Made by a program: the position numbers and the translations under genes. A stretch of DNA of 64,000 nucleotides, from the NCBI RefSeq assembly GCF_004919045.1, contig NZ_SWDW01000002.1, positions 186,001 through 250,000 of the forward strand. Reading direction: 5' to 3'. How positions within the stretch are numbered: the stretch's first letter is position 1; each line of letters opens with the position of its first letter. The notes beneath the pieces are model-generated. The model was not told the origin of the DNA. It searched no databases and saw only the letters and a program-made list of their open reading frames with translations. The DNA comes from Sinomonas albida. Lineage in GTDB: Bacteria > Actinomycetota > Actinomycetes > Actinomycetales > Micrococcaceae. Of the stretch, positions 20,330-28,713 are shown piece by piece.

Positions 20330-20487
20330 GCAGCGGCCGCGAGGGCGTAAAAGGCGACACGCCGCGCAGGGAACCCGGTCCGGTCTGGGCTCCGTGCTTA
20401 TAGTCGAGCAGCCGGCGCCTTCCGTCCCCGAGCCCCGCCCGTGCGCCGGGTGCCTGACGCATCGCGTCGCGCCGGGCCGGAAGTGTC

Positions 20488-21261
20488 ATGATTCGCTTCG
20501 ACAACGTCACGATGGCCTATGACAAAAAGGCCCGCCCGGCCCTTGATTCTGTCTCCATTGAGGTGGAGCGCGGAGAGTTCGCGTTCCTTGTCGGCCCCTC
20601 GGGTTCCGGCAAGTCGACGTTCCTCCGGCTCGTGCTCCGCGAGGACCGCGCGACCGCGGGGGCGGTTTTCGTCGCGGGCCAGAACGTCGCCAAGCTCTCG
20701 AGCTGGCGCGTCCCGCGCCTGCGCCGTGGAATCGGCGTCGTCTTCCAGGACTTCCGACTCCTTCCCCAGAAGACGGTCTTCGCCAATGTTGCCTTCGCAA
20801 TGCAGGTGATTGGCAAGAACCGCAGCGTGATTCGCGAAACGGTTCCCGAGGTGCTCAAGACCGTGGGGCTCGAGGGCATGGGTCATCGCATGCCCCACGA
20901 GCTTTCGGGTGGTGAGCAGCAGCGCGTCGCTATCGCACGCGCCGTCGTCAATCGGCCTGGGATCCTCCTCGCCGACGAGCCCACGGGAAACCTCGACCCC
21001 ACCACCTCGCAGGGCATCATGCAGGTCCTCGACAAGATCAACCAGAACGGGACCACCGTGGTCATGGCTACCCACGACGACGACATCGTCAATTCCATGC
21101 GGAAGCGCGTGATCGAGCTCGGCAAGGGCCGGGTCGTCCGTGACGAGGCCAAGGCCCTCTACACGTCGATGATGCCGGTGGTGCCCTCGCGACGGTCTGA
21201 GCAGGGACGCCTGAGAGAGCGCGTGACGACCCCCGCCGGCCTGGGCGAGGAGGAGAACTGA
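20488..21261 (+). CDS. ftsE: cell-division ABC transporter ATP-binding protein FtsE
   Basis: ATPase half of the FtsEX complex, which transmits divisome signals to activate peptidoglycan hydrolases rather than transport a substrate. The first ~225 residues are a complete ABC domain with Walker [10 protein letters not shown], signature LSGGEQQR and Walker [12 protein letters not shown]-terminal extension of about 30 residues is seen in actinobacterial FtsE. The stop overlaps the ftsX ATG by one base. A TATAGT at 20399-20404 could be a -10 box. Confidence 0.95.
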   Translation: MIRFDNVTMAYDKKARPALDSVSIEVERGEFAFLVGPSGSGKSTFLRLVLREDRATAGAVFVAGQNVAKLSSWRVPRLRRGIGVVFQDFRLLPQKTVFANVAFAMQVIGKNRSVIRETVPEVLKTVGLEGMGHRMPHELSGGEQQRVAIARAVVNRPGILLADEPTGNLDPTTSQGIMQVLDKINQNGTTVVMATHDDDIVNSMRKRVIELGKGRVVRDEAKALYTSMMPVVPSRRSEQGRLRERVTTPAGLGEEEN

Positions 21262-22175
21262 TGCGCCTCGCGTTCATTCTCGGTGAGATCGCGAGCGGCC
21301 TGCGCCGGAATCTCGCCATGGTTGTCTCGGTCATCCTCGTGACGTTCGTATCGCTCACGTTCGTGGGTGCAGCCGGCATGCTCCAGCTCCAGATCAATCA
21401 GATGAAGGGCTACTGGTACGACCGCGTCCAGGTTGCGATCTTCCTGTGCGGCCCAGGATCGTCGGCGGCCGGCTGCTCTGGCGGTGCGGTCACCCCGGAC
21501 CAGCAGAAGTCGATCCAGGCCCTCCTTGCATCACCGGCCGTGGCGCAGTACGTCAACGACTACCACTTCGAGTCGCAGGCGGAGGCGTACCAGCACTTCA
21601 AGGAGCAGTTCGCGAACTCCCCGATCGTGGACTCCGTGACGCCGGACCAGCTTCCCTCGTCCTTCAGGATCAACCTCAAGGATCCCGAGAAGTACCAGAT
21701 CATCAGCGAGACGTTCTCCTCGCGACCGGGAGTCGAGACCGTGATCGACCAGCGGCAGCTGCTCGAACGCCTGTTCTCGGTCATGAACGGCGCCTCGTTC
21801 GTGGCGATCGTCATCGCGGCCGTCATGATCGTGTGCGCGATCCTGCTCATTGGGACCACCATCAGACTTTCCGCGTTCAGCAGGCGACGCGAGACCGGCA
21901 TCATGCGCCTCGTCGGCGCCTCCAAACTGGTGATCCAACTTCCCTTCGTCCTCGAGGGGGTGATAGCCGCCGTCGTCGGAGCCGTGCTCGCCTCGGCGAC
22001 CCTCTGGGCCGTGGCGAGATTCTTCCTCGGCGACGTCCTCGCAAAGCAGTACCCGGACACGGCCTTCATCTCACCGACGCAGGCCCTCATGCTCTCGCCG
22101 CTGCTCATCGGCCTGGGTGTCATCCTCGCGGGCACCTCGTCGATGCTGACGCTCCGTCGCTATCTGAAGGTCTGA
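21261..22175 (+). CDS. ftsX: cell-division membrane protein FtsX
   Basis: Membrane half of FtsEX, 304 aa. One N-terminal helix (about 20-45) is followed by an extracellular domain of about 125 residues, then three C-terminal helices with the conserved RRRETGIMRLVGAS cytoplasmic loop that contacts FtsE. The large outer loop has two cysteines (CGPGSSAAGC) that could form a disulfide. It is followed after one base by an exported peptidase, its probable target. Confidence 0.95.
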   Translation: MRLAFILGEIASGLRRNLAMVVSVILVTFVSLTFVGAAGMLQLQINQMKGYWYDRVQVAIFLCGPGSSAAGCSGGAVTPDQQKSIQALLASPAVAQYVNDYHFESQAEAYQHFKEQFANSPIVDSVTPDQLPSSFRINLKDPEKYQIISETFSSRPGVETVIDQRQLLERLFSVMNGASFVAIVIAAVMIVCAILLIGTTIRLSAFSRRRETGIMRLVGASKLVIQLPFVLEGVIAAVVGAVLASATLWAVARFFLGDVLAKQYPDTAFISPTQALMLSPLLIGLGVILAGTSSMLTLRRYLKV

Positions 22176-22176
22176 C

Positions 22177-23511
22177 ATGGCTCTCGTGAAACCCTCCTCG
22201 CGCCGACGAACCGCGGCGGCGCGCTTCCGCGGCCCGGCCGCGGCAGTCGCCGTCGTTCTTGCCCTGAGCGTCGCGGCGTCTGGTCCGGCAGGTGCCGACG
22301 ATCTGGACAACCAGAAGGCTCAGCTCGACCAGCAGGCGCAGCAGGTCCAGGCGTCGCTTGAGTTCCTCGACGGGCGCATCTCGCAGACTGCCACGGACCT
22401 CGCGACTGCGAGGGCCCAGATCCCAGGCGCCCAGCAGGCGCTCCTCGACGCCCAGGGTCGCGTCGCGACTGCCACGAAAGAGGCGGACGCGCTCGCCGTG
22501 CGCGTCGACGCAGCCCAGCAGGACAAGGCCAAGATCACGCAGCAGATCCAGGACGACAAGGGCAAGGTCGAGGAGACCAAGAAGCTCATCGGACAGATCG
22601 CGACGCAGGCCTACAAGTCCGGCGGCGTCCCGTCGAACCTGAGCCTCATCTTCAGCCCGCCGAACGGCGGGAGCCTCTCGGACAGCATCGACCTCGCCAA
22701 CCAGGCCCTCCGAAGCCAGAACGCGGAGCTCGAGCGCCTGTCACAGCAGAACGCCGCCAACGTCAATGCGCAGGCCAGGCTCGCCGCGGTCGAGGACCAG
22801 ATCCGCGACCTCAAGGCGCAAGCGGACGCCGCGCTGGCCCGTGAGCAGGCCGCCCGCGATGACGCTGCCGCCAAGAAGGCCGCCGTGGACAAGCTGGTCG
22901 CGGACACCGACCGGCTGAACCAGCAGCTCGAGGCCCAGCGGCCCGCAATCGAGAAGCAGATCGCGGACACCAAGTCCCAGCAGGACGCCATCGCGGCCCA
23001 GATCGCCGACCGCGACCGGCGTCTCCGCGAGCAGTGGCTCGCCGAGCAGGCCGCGCGGAACCAGTCGACCCAGGTCGGCTCTCCGTCGGCCTTCGGCCTC
23101 CGGCACCCGTTCTCTTATGACATCCCGATCACCTCGGGCTTCGGCTGGCGCGCCACGCCGCCCGGAACGATCGACTTCTTCGGGACCGGCGGCTACATGC
23201 ACACCGGGGTCGACTTCGGTGCACCGTGCGGCACCCCGGTGTACGCCGCGGCCGCCGGGACCGTCACGGTAGGTGGCTGGACCACTGGCGGTGGCGGGTG
23301 GACCGTCATGATCTCCCACGGAGTCATCCAGGGGAACTCGCTGACCACGGTCTACTACCACAACTCGAGCGTTGTCGTCTCGCCGGGGCAGAGCGTGACC
23401 CAAGGGCAGCTCGTCGCCTACTCGGGCAGCACGGGCAACTCAACCGGATGCCACGCGCACTTCGAGACGTGGCTCAACGGCAAGCCCGTCGATCCCATGA
23501 CGCTGCTGTAA
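22177..23511 (+). CDS. exported coiled-coil M23 family peptidase, probable FtsEX-controlled hydrolase
   Basis: A 444-aa exported protein: signal peptide (1-36, ending SGPAGA-D), long coiled coil of Gln/Ala/Asp heptads (about 38-295), then an M23/LytM domain (about 310-444). The metal site is visible: HTGVDFG, and the CHAHFE block near the C-terminus. The coiled-coil plus LytM layout is that of EnvC-type divisome partners, and the gene is 1 bp from ftsX, so activation by FtsEX is likely. In mycobacteria the corresponding partner is the NlpC/P60 protein RipC. Peptidoglycan cleavage is expected if the LytM site is active. Confidence 0.9.
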   Translation: MALVKPSSRRRTAAARFRGPAAAVAVVLALSVAASGPAGADDLDNQKAQLDQQAQQVQASLEFLDGRISQTATDLATARAQIPGAQQALLDAQGRVATATKEADALAVRVDAAQQDKAKITQQIQDDKGKVEETKKLIGQIATQAYKSGGVPSNLSLIFSPPNGGSLSDSIDLANQALRSQNAELERLSQQNAANVNAQARLAAVEDQIRDLKAQADAALAREQAARDDAAAKKAAVDKLVADTDRLNQQLEAQRPAIEKQIADTKSQQDAIAAQIADRDRRLREQWLAEQAARNQSTQVGSPSAFGLRHPFSYDIPITSGFGWRATPPGTIDFFGTGGYMHTGVDFGAPCGTPVYAAAAGTVTVGGWTTGGGGWTVMISHGVIQGNSLTTVYYHNSSVVVSPGQSVTQGQLVAYSGSTGNSTGCHAHFETWLNGKPVDPMTLL

Positions 23512-23599
23512 GCCTGACTACGATAGAATTCTGGGGTTCGTTGGGGCCATGGCTGCCCCGACGAATTCCGATTCAGCCCGAGTGAGGAGCGCACGAGCC

Positions 23600-24070
23600 G
23601 TGCCCAAGGAAAGCGGCCGGAAGGCGGTAGCCACCAACCGCAAGGCCCGGCACGACTATCACATCCTCGACACGTGGGAGGCTGGGATTGCCCTGATGGG
23701 CACTGAGGTGAAGTCCCTCCGCGAGGGACACATCTCGTTGGCCGATGGGTTCTGTACGTTTACCAACGGCGAGCTCTGGCTCGAGGCAGTCAACATTCCC
23801 GAATACACCCAGGGCAGCTGGACGAACCACTCGGCGCGGCGTCGCCGCAAGCTCCTCCTCCACCGCGAGGAGCTGGTCCGAATCGAGCACAAGGTGAATG
23901 AGCAGGGCCTCACGGTTGTGCCGCTGCAGGTCTACTTCAACGAGGGGCGGGCGAAGGTCGAAATCGCGCTCGCCCGAGGCAAGAAGGACTACGACAAGCG
24001 CCAATCGCTCCGCGAGAAGCAGGACAACCGCGAGGCACTTCGCGAGATGAGGGCGCGCAACCGACGCTGA
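23600..24070 (+). CDS. smpB: SsrA-binding protein
   Basis: RNA-binding partner of tmRNA in trans-translation, 156 aa. The OB-fold body includes RKARHDYHILDTWEAGI, LMGTEVKSLREG and the C-terminal GKKDYDKRQ-LREK basic tail needed for ribosome function. Start GTG 23600 is preferred: GAGGAGC lies about 10 nt upstream and homologues begin MPKESG. ATG 23549 would add 17 unconserved residues. A TAGAAT at 23524-23529 is a candidate -10 box. Its partner ssrA lies 1.6 kb downstream, separated only by the GH3 gene. Confidence 0.95.
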   Translation: MPKESGRKAVATNRKARHDYHILDTWEAGIALMGTEVKSLREGHISLADGFCTFTNGELWLEAVNIPEYTQGSWTNHSARRRRKLLLHREELVRIEHKVNEQGLTVVPLQVYFNEGRAKVEIALARGKKDYDKRQSLREKQDNREALREMRARNRR

Positions 24071-24108
24071 CCCGGGTCGCGAACCTCGCGCCGGCGCGAA
24101 GGCCGGAA

Positions 24109-25428
24109 ATGCATGTGGGGAGGACCGTGGCACAGGGAAGCCTGAAACTGAGAATCGCCTTGGCGGCGGGGGTTGTCCTCGTCGCCTTGGTGGTGCTCGT
24201 GGTGGCTCCCCAGCTCGTGAGCGGGAGGAGTGTGCCCGACGGCTCTCCGACGACGTCCGTCGGTGCGCCGCGGCAGACGACGGCGGCCCCCTCGCCCAGC
24301 GAGACCCCGCCGACGGCGACGCCCTCCGCTTCAGGTTCCCCCGCGCCGTCGTCCGTTCCGCCTCCGCCCAGCCCGCAGAGCCGCGCGCAGCAGATCCTCG
24401 CGACGATGAGCGTCGAGCAGCGCGTCGGCCAGATCATGATGGTCAGCTCCCCGACCGGCGGTCCAGACCAGGCCGCCCTCGACGCGATGTCGCACTTCCA
24501 CATCGGCAACGTCTTCCTCAAAGGGCGGACGACGGCGGGTGCGTCCGCCGTGGCGAACGCCGTGAAGGCGGTGCGAGCCCAGGCGACGCCGGACGCGACT
24601 GCTGGCGTGGGCCAATTCGTCTCGACGGATCAGGAGGGCGGCCAGATCCAGATCCTGAACGGGCAGGGGTTCTCCGCGCTCCCGTCCGCTCTCGCCCAGG
24701 GTGGTATGGATCCGGCCGCGTTGCGCGGCGCGGCGGCCCAATGGGGGCGCGAGCTCGCATCGGCGGGGGTCAACGTCGACCTGGCTCCCGTCCTCGATAC
24801 CGTGCCGTCGGCTGAGTTTGCCGCGCAGAACACGCCGATCGGGAAGTACCAGCGCGAGTTCGGGTTCACGCCGTCGTCCGTTTCGGACCATGGGCTCGCG
24901 GTCATTCGAGGCCTTGCCGACGCTGGGATCGCCACCACGCCCAAGCATTTCCCGGGGCTCGGCCGGGTCACGTCGAACACCGATTTCGGCACCGACGTCA
25001 CGGACCCCGCGACGGGGCGCCACGACCCGTACATCGCACCGTTTGCGGACGCCATCCGCGCCGGCGCGTCGTGGACCATGATCTCGAACGCCTTCTATCC
25101 CGCGATCGATCCGGACCACTACGCCGTGTTCTCGCCGACGGTGATCCAAGGCATGCTGCGCGGGGACCTCGGGTTCCGCGGAATCGTCATTTCCGACGAC
25201 GTGTGCGACGCCACCCAGCTGTCGCAGTTCGCCCTCGAGCACCGCGGATCCGACTTCCTCGCGGCAGGCGGCACCATGGTGCTGTGCACAGACCAGCGGC
25301 TCGCGCCGCGGGTCTGGCAGGGGATGGTGGACCGGGCCAAGGGTGATCCCGCGTTCGCCCAGACGGTCGATGCCGCCGCCCTTGCGGTGCTCGAGGCCAA
25401 GGACCAGGCCGGACTCCTGCCGCGTTGA
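24109..25428 (+). CDS. glycoside hydrolase family 3 beta-N-acetylhexosaminidase, membrane-anchored
   Basis: A 439-aa protein with an N-terminal membrane anchor or signal (residues about 12-40), a Pro/Ser/Thr-rich linker to about residue 88 and a GH3 barrel: VGQIMMVS, FVSTDQEGGQ, LAPVLDT and KHFPGLGRVTSNTDFG. The spacing resembles NagZ-like enzymes that release N-acetylglucosamine from wall or muropeptide fragments. GTG 24127, right behind GGGGAGGA, is an alternative start. Next to ftsEX and an M23 peptidase, a role in wall turnover is likely. Confidence 0.88.
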   Translation: MHVGRTVAQGSLKLRIALAAGVVLVALVVLVVAPQLVSGRSVPDGSPTTSVGAPRQTTAAPSPSETPPTATPSASGSPAPSSVPPPPSPQSRAQQILATMSVEQRVGQIMMVSSPTGGPDQAALDAMSHFHIGNVFLKGRTTAGASAVANAVKAVRAQATPDATAGVGQFVSTDQEGGQIQILNGQGFSALPSALAQGGMDPAALRGAAAQWGRELASAGVNVDLAPVLDTVPSAEFAAQNTPIGKYQREFGFTPSSVSDHGLAVIRGLADAGIATTPKHFPGLGRVTSNTDFGTDVTDPATGRHDPYIAPFADAIRAGASWTMISNAFYPAIDPDHYAVFSPTVIQGMLRGDLGFRGIVISDDVCDATQLSQFALEHRGSDFLAAGGTMVLCTDQRLAPRVWQGMVDRAKGDPAFAQTVDAAALAVLEAKDQAGLLPR

Positions 25429-25570
25429 GCCGGCGCGTGGCCTGGACGGCGCGCGCCGACGGGTCGGCGATTGCTGCACGGAGCACGTGCGCCGCGGTGA
25501 GGGTGGGTCGCGCACCGGACCGTACGGGCCTCCGTGGTAGAGGCGGGAATGCCACGACACGACAACGCGC

Positions 25571-25576
25571 TATACT
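25571..25576 (+). promoter_or_regulatory. candidate -10 box of ssrA
   Basis: TATACT, 49 bp before the mature tmRNA 5' end; a short leader containing a CGGTT/AACCG stem would be removed by processing. No clear -35 hexamer is seen. Confidence 0.45.
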
Positions 25577-25624
25577 AGTTGTTCCGGCAACCGCGAGGCG
25601 GCCGGTCGGTTTGATAACCGAATA

Positions 25625-25991
25625 GGGGATGATCGGTTTCGACGATGTTGGTCGCGACAGGTGAAGCGGGCCGAGGATGCAGAGTCATCTCGTCAACGCT
25701 CTCTGCAAAAACAATAAGTGCCAACTCTAAGCGCACTGACTTCGCTCTCGCTGCCTAAGTAGCGGACAAGTCCGTCAGCCCGGGATTGCTGTCGTCCCGG
25801 AATCTGGCGTCGATTAGATAGCCACTGCTGGTAGCCCTCGTCATTGGGGCTGCCGGGACTTTTAGATGACTGGGCCCGGGTCAGCCACTTGTGTGCATGA
25901 TGGCTGGGGCCGAGAAATCCCGACGCATACTGCGCCCGGAGAAGCCCTGACAAAGCCGCATCGGACGGGGGTTCAATTCCCCCCATCTCCA
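25625..25991 (+). ncRNA. ssrA: transfer-messenger RNA (tmRNA)
   Basis: Rescues stalled ribosomes with SmpB. The 5' GGGGATG pairs with the 3' CATCTCC to form the acceptor stem, and the 3' end has a T-arm (GGGGGTTCAATTCCCCC). The terminal CCA is not encoded (CCACT follows the stem). The resume codon is the GCC at 25720 after AATAAGT, by analogy with mycobacterial tmRNA; the tag reads ANSKRTDFALAA with TAA at 25756-25758. A strong terminator follows. Confidence 0.96.
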
Positions 25992-26017
25992 CTTTTTGAC
26001 ACGCCTTATGGCATAGG

Positions 26018-26056
26018 GAACACCCCCGGTCTTCGGACCGGGGGTGTTCTTTTTGC
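26018..26056 (+). terminator. intrinsic terminator of ssrA
   Basis: Perfect 14-bp stem (26018-26031 with 26036-26049) capped by a TTCG tetraloop and followed by TTTTT. It is the only textbook rho-independent terminator in the window. A U tract is present on the + strand only. Confidence 0.95.
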
Positions 26057-26097
26057 TCTCGTGGCCCTGAGATGGGCTGCGACCGGGTCGAGCAGAC

Positions 26098-27684
26098 CTA
26101 GTGGCCTGAGGTGATGGCTGCGAGCAGCGCGGTTCCCTCGGGCGTGCCGAGGCCGGTGCACGGATCCCACCCAGGCGCGGCTTGGTACGCTCCGTTGTTC
26201 CCGGTGGTGATGTCGCGAAACCCAGCCTTCTGGGCGTAGAGCAGGGGCTGGGCGAGCCCGAACCGTCGGTTGGTCGCCTGGGCCAGCCTCGCGATGAGGG
26301 CCGCCCAGAGCGGAGCGACGGCGCTGGTTCCGCCGATGACCATGTCGGAGCCATCGACGCGCACCTTGTAGCCCGTCTGCGGGTCCGCGACGGCGCTGAC
26401 GTCCGGCACGCCGCGCCCCGCGGGCGTGTGCGGTGGCTTGGGCTTGCGGTGGCTCGCATGGGCGGGCAGCGCGTTCTGCCACGCCGGCACTGGGAAGACG
26501 TCGCTATACCCACCCCCGGTCGCGGAGTCGGGGCCATCGTTCCACACGGTCTCCGAGGCGATCGAACCGGTGGCCGGGTCGGCCTCGAGACGCGTTCCGC
26601 CGCAGGCGAGGGCGTGAGGGCTCGAGGCCGGGAAGTCCGCGTGGTTCTTGCCGTCGCCCGCGCCGTCGGTGCTTCCTCTGTCGCCCGCAGCGGCCGTCAC
26701 GGTGATGCCGAGAGCAGCGGCGTCTGCGAGGGCCTGGTCGAGGGCAGTCCGGGCCTGGGCAGTCCACGCGTCCTCGCTCTGACCCCAGCTGATGCTGATC
26801 GCGCAGGGTGCTGGCGTGGCGTGGGATGCGCCCACGAGCGCGTCGAGGAAGCCCGCGTCCGTGTTGGGTGCGAAGTAGACGAGGATCTTCGCTTTGGGGG
26901 CGAGAGCCCCCACAACCTCGATGTCGAGGAGCACCTCGCCGTCTGCGCCCTGGGGATCCTGCCCCGGCTGATTGGACGCCCCGTCGATGCCGACAGCCGA
27001 AATTGCCGGGGTGGCGAGGCCAAGGCCCGCGAAGTACGCGTCCAGATCGCTCTGGCCGAATCCGCCGCCCAGCTCGAGGATCGCCACCGTCTGGCCGGTC
27101 CCATCGGTGCCTGCTGGGAAGGCGTAGATCTTGCCGAGGTCTGGCGGGCTGTAGCTCGTGCTGGCCGCCGCGAGCGGGATCGCGCGGAACTGCGCGCGAG
27201 CTTGCGGTCGGTCGTCGAGGCCGAGGACCGCAGTGACGATCCCGTCCAACTCCGTCGGGACCTGCAGCTCTCCAGTGCGATGCCGGTGCTGGACGGGTGA
27301 CCCGTCGGGCCCCGAGCTGGTCGCCTCATCGAGGCTCGTCCCGAAGATCCTGCCGAGCTGGCCGACGGTACCGGCCAGTCGGAGGCGGCGCGAGGCGGGG
27401 TCGGTCTCAACAACCTCCACCCCGAGGCGCGTGAACGTTTCGGTCGCGAGCCGGACGTCTGCGTCCGACGACCCATAGTTGGCGGCAAGCTCTTCGAGGC
27501 TGATCGGCTCCGTGCTTGGCTCTGGGGGAAGGGCACTTTTTCGTCGGAGGACGACCGTCACCTCGATGCGCTGCGACGGATCGGCTGGAGCTCGGGAGAC
27601 TAAGCCGGCGGCTGGCGCCCGGAAGGACCCCTCGAGCGGTACTCCCGGCACTGGCTGGGACTCTGGCACGCGTTGGTCGGACAT
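26098..27684 (-). CDS. S53 family serine-carboxyl peptidase (sedolisin/kumamolisin-like)
   Basis: A 528-aa acid-type endopeptidase related to subtilisin. An activation (prokumamolisin-type) domain covers roughly residues 35-170 (RIEVTVVLRRK through GIVTAVLGLDDRPQ). The catalytic domain has AILELGGGFGQSDLDAYF, then GEVLLDIEVVGALAPKA (catalytic Glu/Asp region) and GGTSAVAPLWAAL with the nucleophile Ser near residue 472. GAGGAGGAGAAA precedes ATG 27684. No signal peptide or lipobox is visible, which is unusual for a family that is normally secreted. Confidence 0.92.
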   Translation of the reverse strand: MSDQRVPESQPVPGVPLEGSFRAPAAGLVSRAPADPSQRIEVTVVLRRKSALPPEPSTEPISLEELAANYGSSDADVRLATETFTRLGVEVVETDPASRRLRLAGTVGQLGRIFGTSLDEATSSGPDGSPVQHRHRTGELQVPTELDGIVTAVLGLDDRPQARAQFRAIPLAAASTSYSPPDLGKIYAFPAGTDGTGQTVAILELGGGFGQSDLDAYFAGLGLATPAISAVGIDGASNQPGQDPQGADGEVLLDIEVVGALAPKAKILVYFAPNTDAGFLDALVGASHATPAPCAISISWGQSEDAWTAQARTALDQALADAAALGITVTAAAGDRGSTDGAGDGKNHADFPASSPHALACGGTRLEADPATGSIASETVWNDGPDSATGGGYSDVFPVPAWQNALPAHASHRKPKPPHTPAGRGVPDVSAVADPQTGYKVRVDGSDMVIGGTSAVAPLWAALIARLAQATNRRFGLAQPLLYAQKAGFRDITTGNNGAYQAAPGWDPCTGLGTPEGTALLAAITSGH

Positions 27685-27920
27685 GGATTTCTCCTCCTCG
27701 TGGCCTGATGCCTGGCTGTCCTTGCGGACGGCTCGATCATCTCAGCCTGCCCCGACATTCGTGCCTGTGGCCAGCGTTCAGCCTGCTCCTGAGCCAGACT
27801 GCCCCTGAACGATCGCGGGACATGCATCGATCCTCCCGAGTGGGAGTGGGCTGCTGGCGAGGCAGGCCGCCGTGCCCGGCGGCGGGACCTTCGGCCCGGG
27901 CAGCCACGGCTACCGGACAG

Positions 27921-27926
27921 TACAAT
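27921..27926 (+). promoter_or_regulatory. candidate -10 box for the SGNH hydrolase gene
   Basis: TACAAT, 16 bp ahead of the ATG at 27943. No convincing -35 hexamer is seen. Confidence 0.35.
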
Positions 27927-27942
27927 TCCTCTCGTTCTAGGC

Positions 27943-28632
27943 ATGCATGGGGGTGATGCTGCGGTGCGCATCGGGCGGCTGCGGTGGCAGGTATCGGGCG
28001 TGGTGGCGCTGATGATCGTGGCGATTTTCGGCTGGATGGCGCTGCTCGCGACTCCTGCTGCGGCGCATCAGGATGCGGGAGCGGGGCGCGGCGGGGTGAT
28101 CCGGTTTGCCGCCGTCGGCGATTCCATCACGCAGGGGGACAGCCCCGACTTCTCGATCGGATGGACCGGGAGCCTCTCGTGGGTCACGTACGCGAAGTCC
28201 CCGACGCTCGTCTTCGCGGGCGGCTGGGCTCTGGGCGGCGCCAAGAGCGCGAACATGGCGGCGAACGTCGGGCCGGTCAAGGCGGACGTGCTCGTGGTCC
28301 TCGCGGGTACCAACGACCTCGCGGTCGGCGTACCGTTCCAGCAGACTGTCGCGAACCTCGAGCATATCGCCGAGACCGTGGGTGCGCCGCGGGTGATCGT
28401 GTCGGCGGTTCCGCCGCGCAACAGCGCCCCCGACACCACGGTGGCCTTCAACGCCGCGCTGCGCGCCGCCGTCGTCGGTCATGGCTGGACGTGGACCGAC
28501 GCGCCCGCCGGGCTGCGCGCGGGCACCCGCTACTTGCCGGGCCTGACGCGAGACGGAATCCATCCGAATGCGGCCGGCGCGGAGGTGCTGGGCAAGGCTC
28601 TCGCGGCCGCGATGAGGCAGGCCATGGGGTAG
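27943..28632 (+). CDS. exported SGNH/GDSL hydrolase
   Basis: A 229-aa esterase/lipase-like protein. A membrane/signal segment spans about 17-40 (ending ATPAAAHQ). Block I is AAVGDSITQGD with the nucleophile Ser; block III is VLAGTNDLA with Gly/Asn oxyanion residues; block V is DGIHPN with the catalytic Asp-His. It is probably secreted or anchored. The start may be ATG 27943 or GTG 27964. It stands between the S53 peptidase and an MFS transporter; the substrate is unknown. Confidence 0.88.
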   Translation: MHGGDAAVRIGRLRWQVSGVVALMIVAIFGWMALLATPAAAHQDAGAGRGGVIRFAAVGDSITQGDSPDFSIGWTGSLSWVTYAKSPTLVFAGGWALGGAKSANMAANVGPVKADVLVVLAGTNDLAVGVPFQQTVANLEHIAETVGAPRVIVSAVPPRNSAPDTTVAFNAALRAAVVGHGWTWTDAPAGLRAGTRYLPGLTRDGIHPNAAGAEVLGKALAAAMRQAMG

Positions 28633-28713
28633 CGGTCGGCGCGCGCAGGCCTCGTCCGAACGGCGGGCCTGCGACCGCTCGACCGCGCGCCCCCGAACGG
28701 GCAGGATGGGCGT

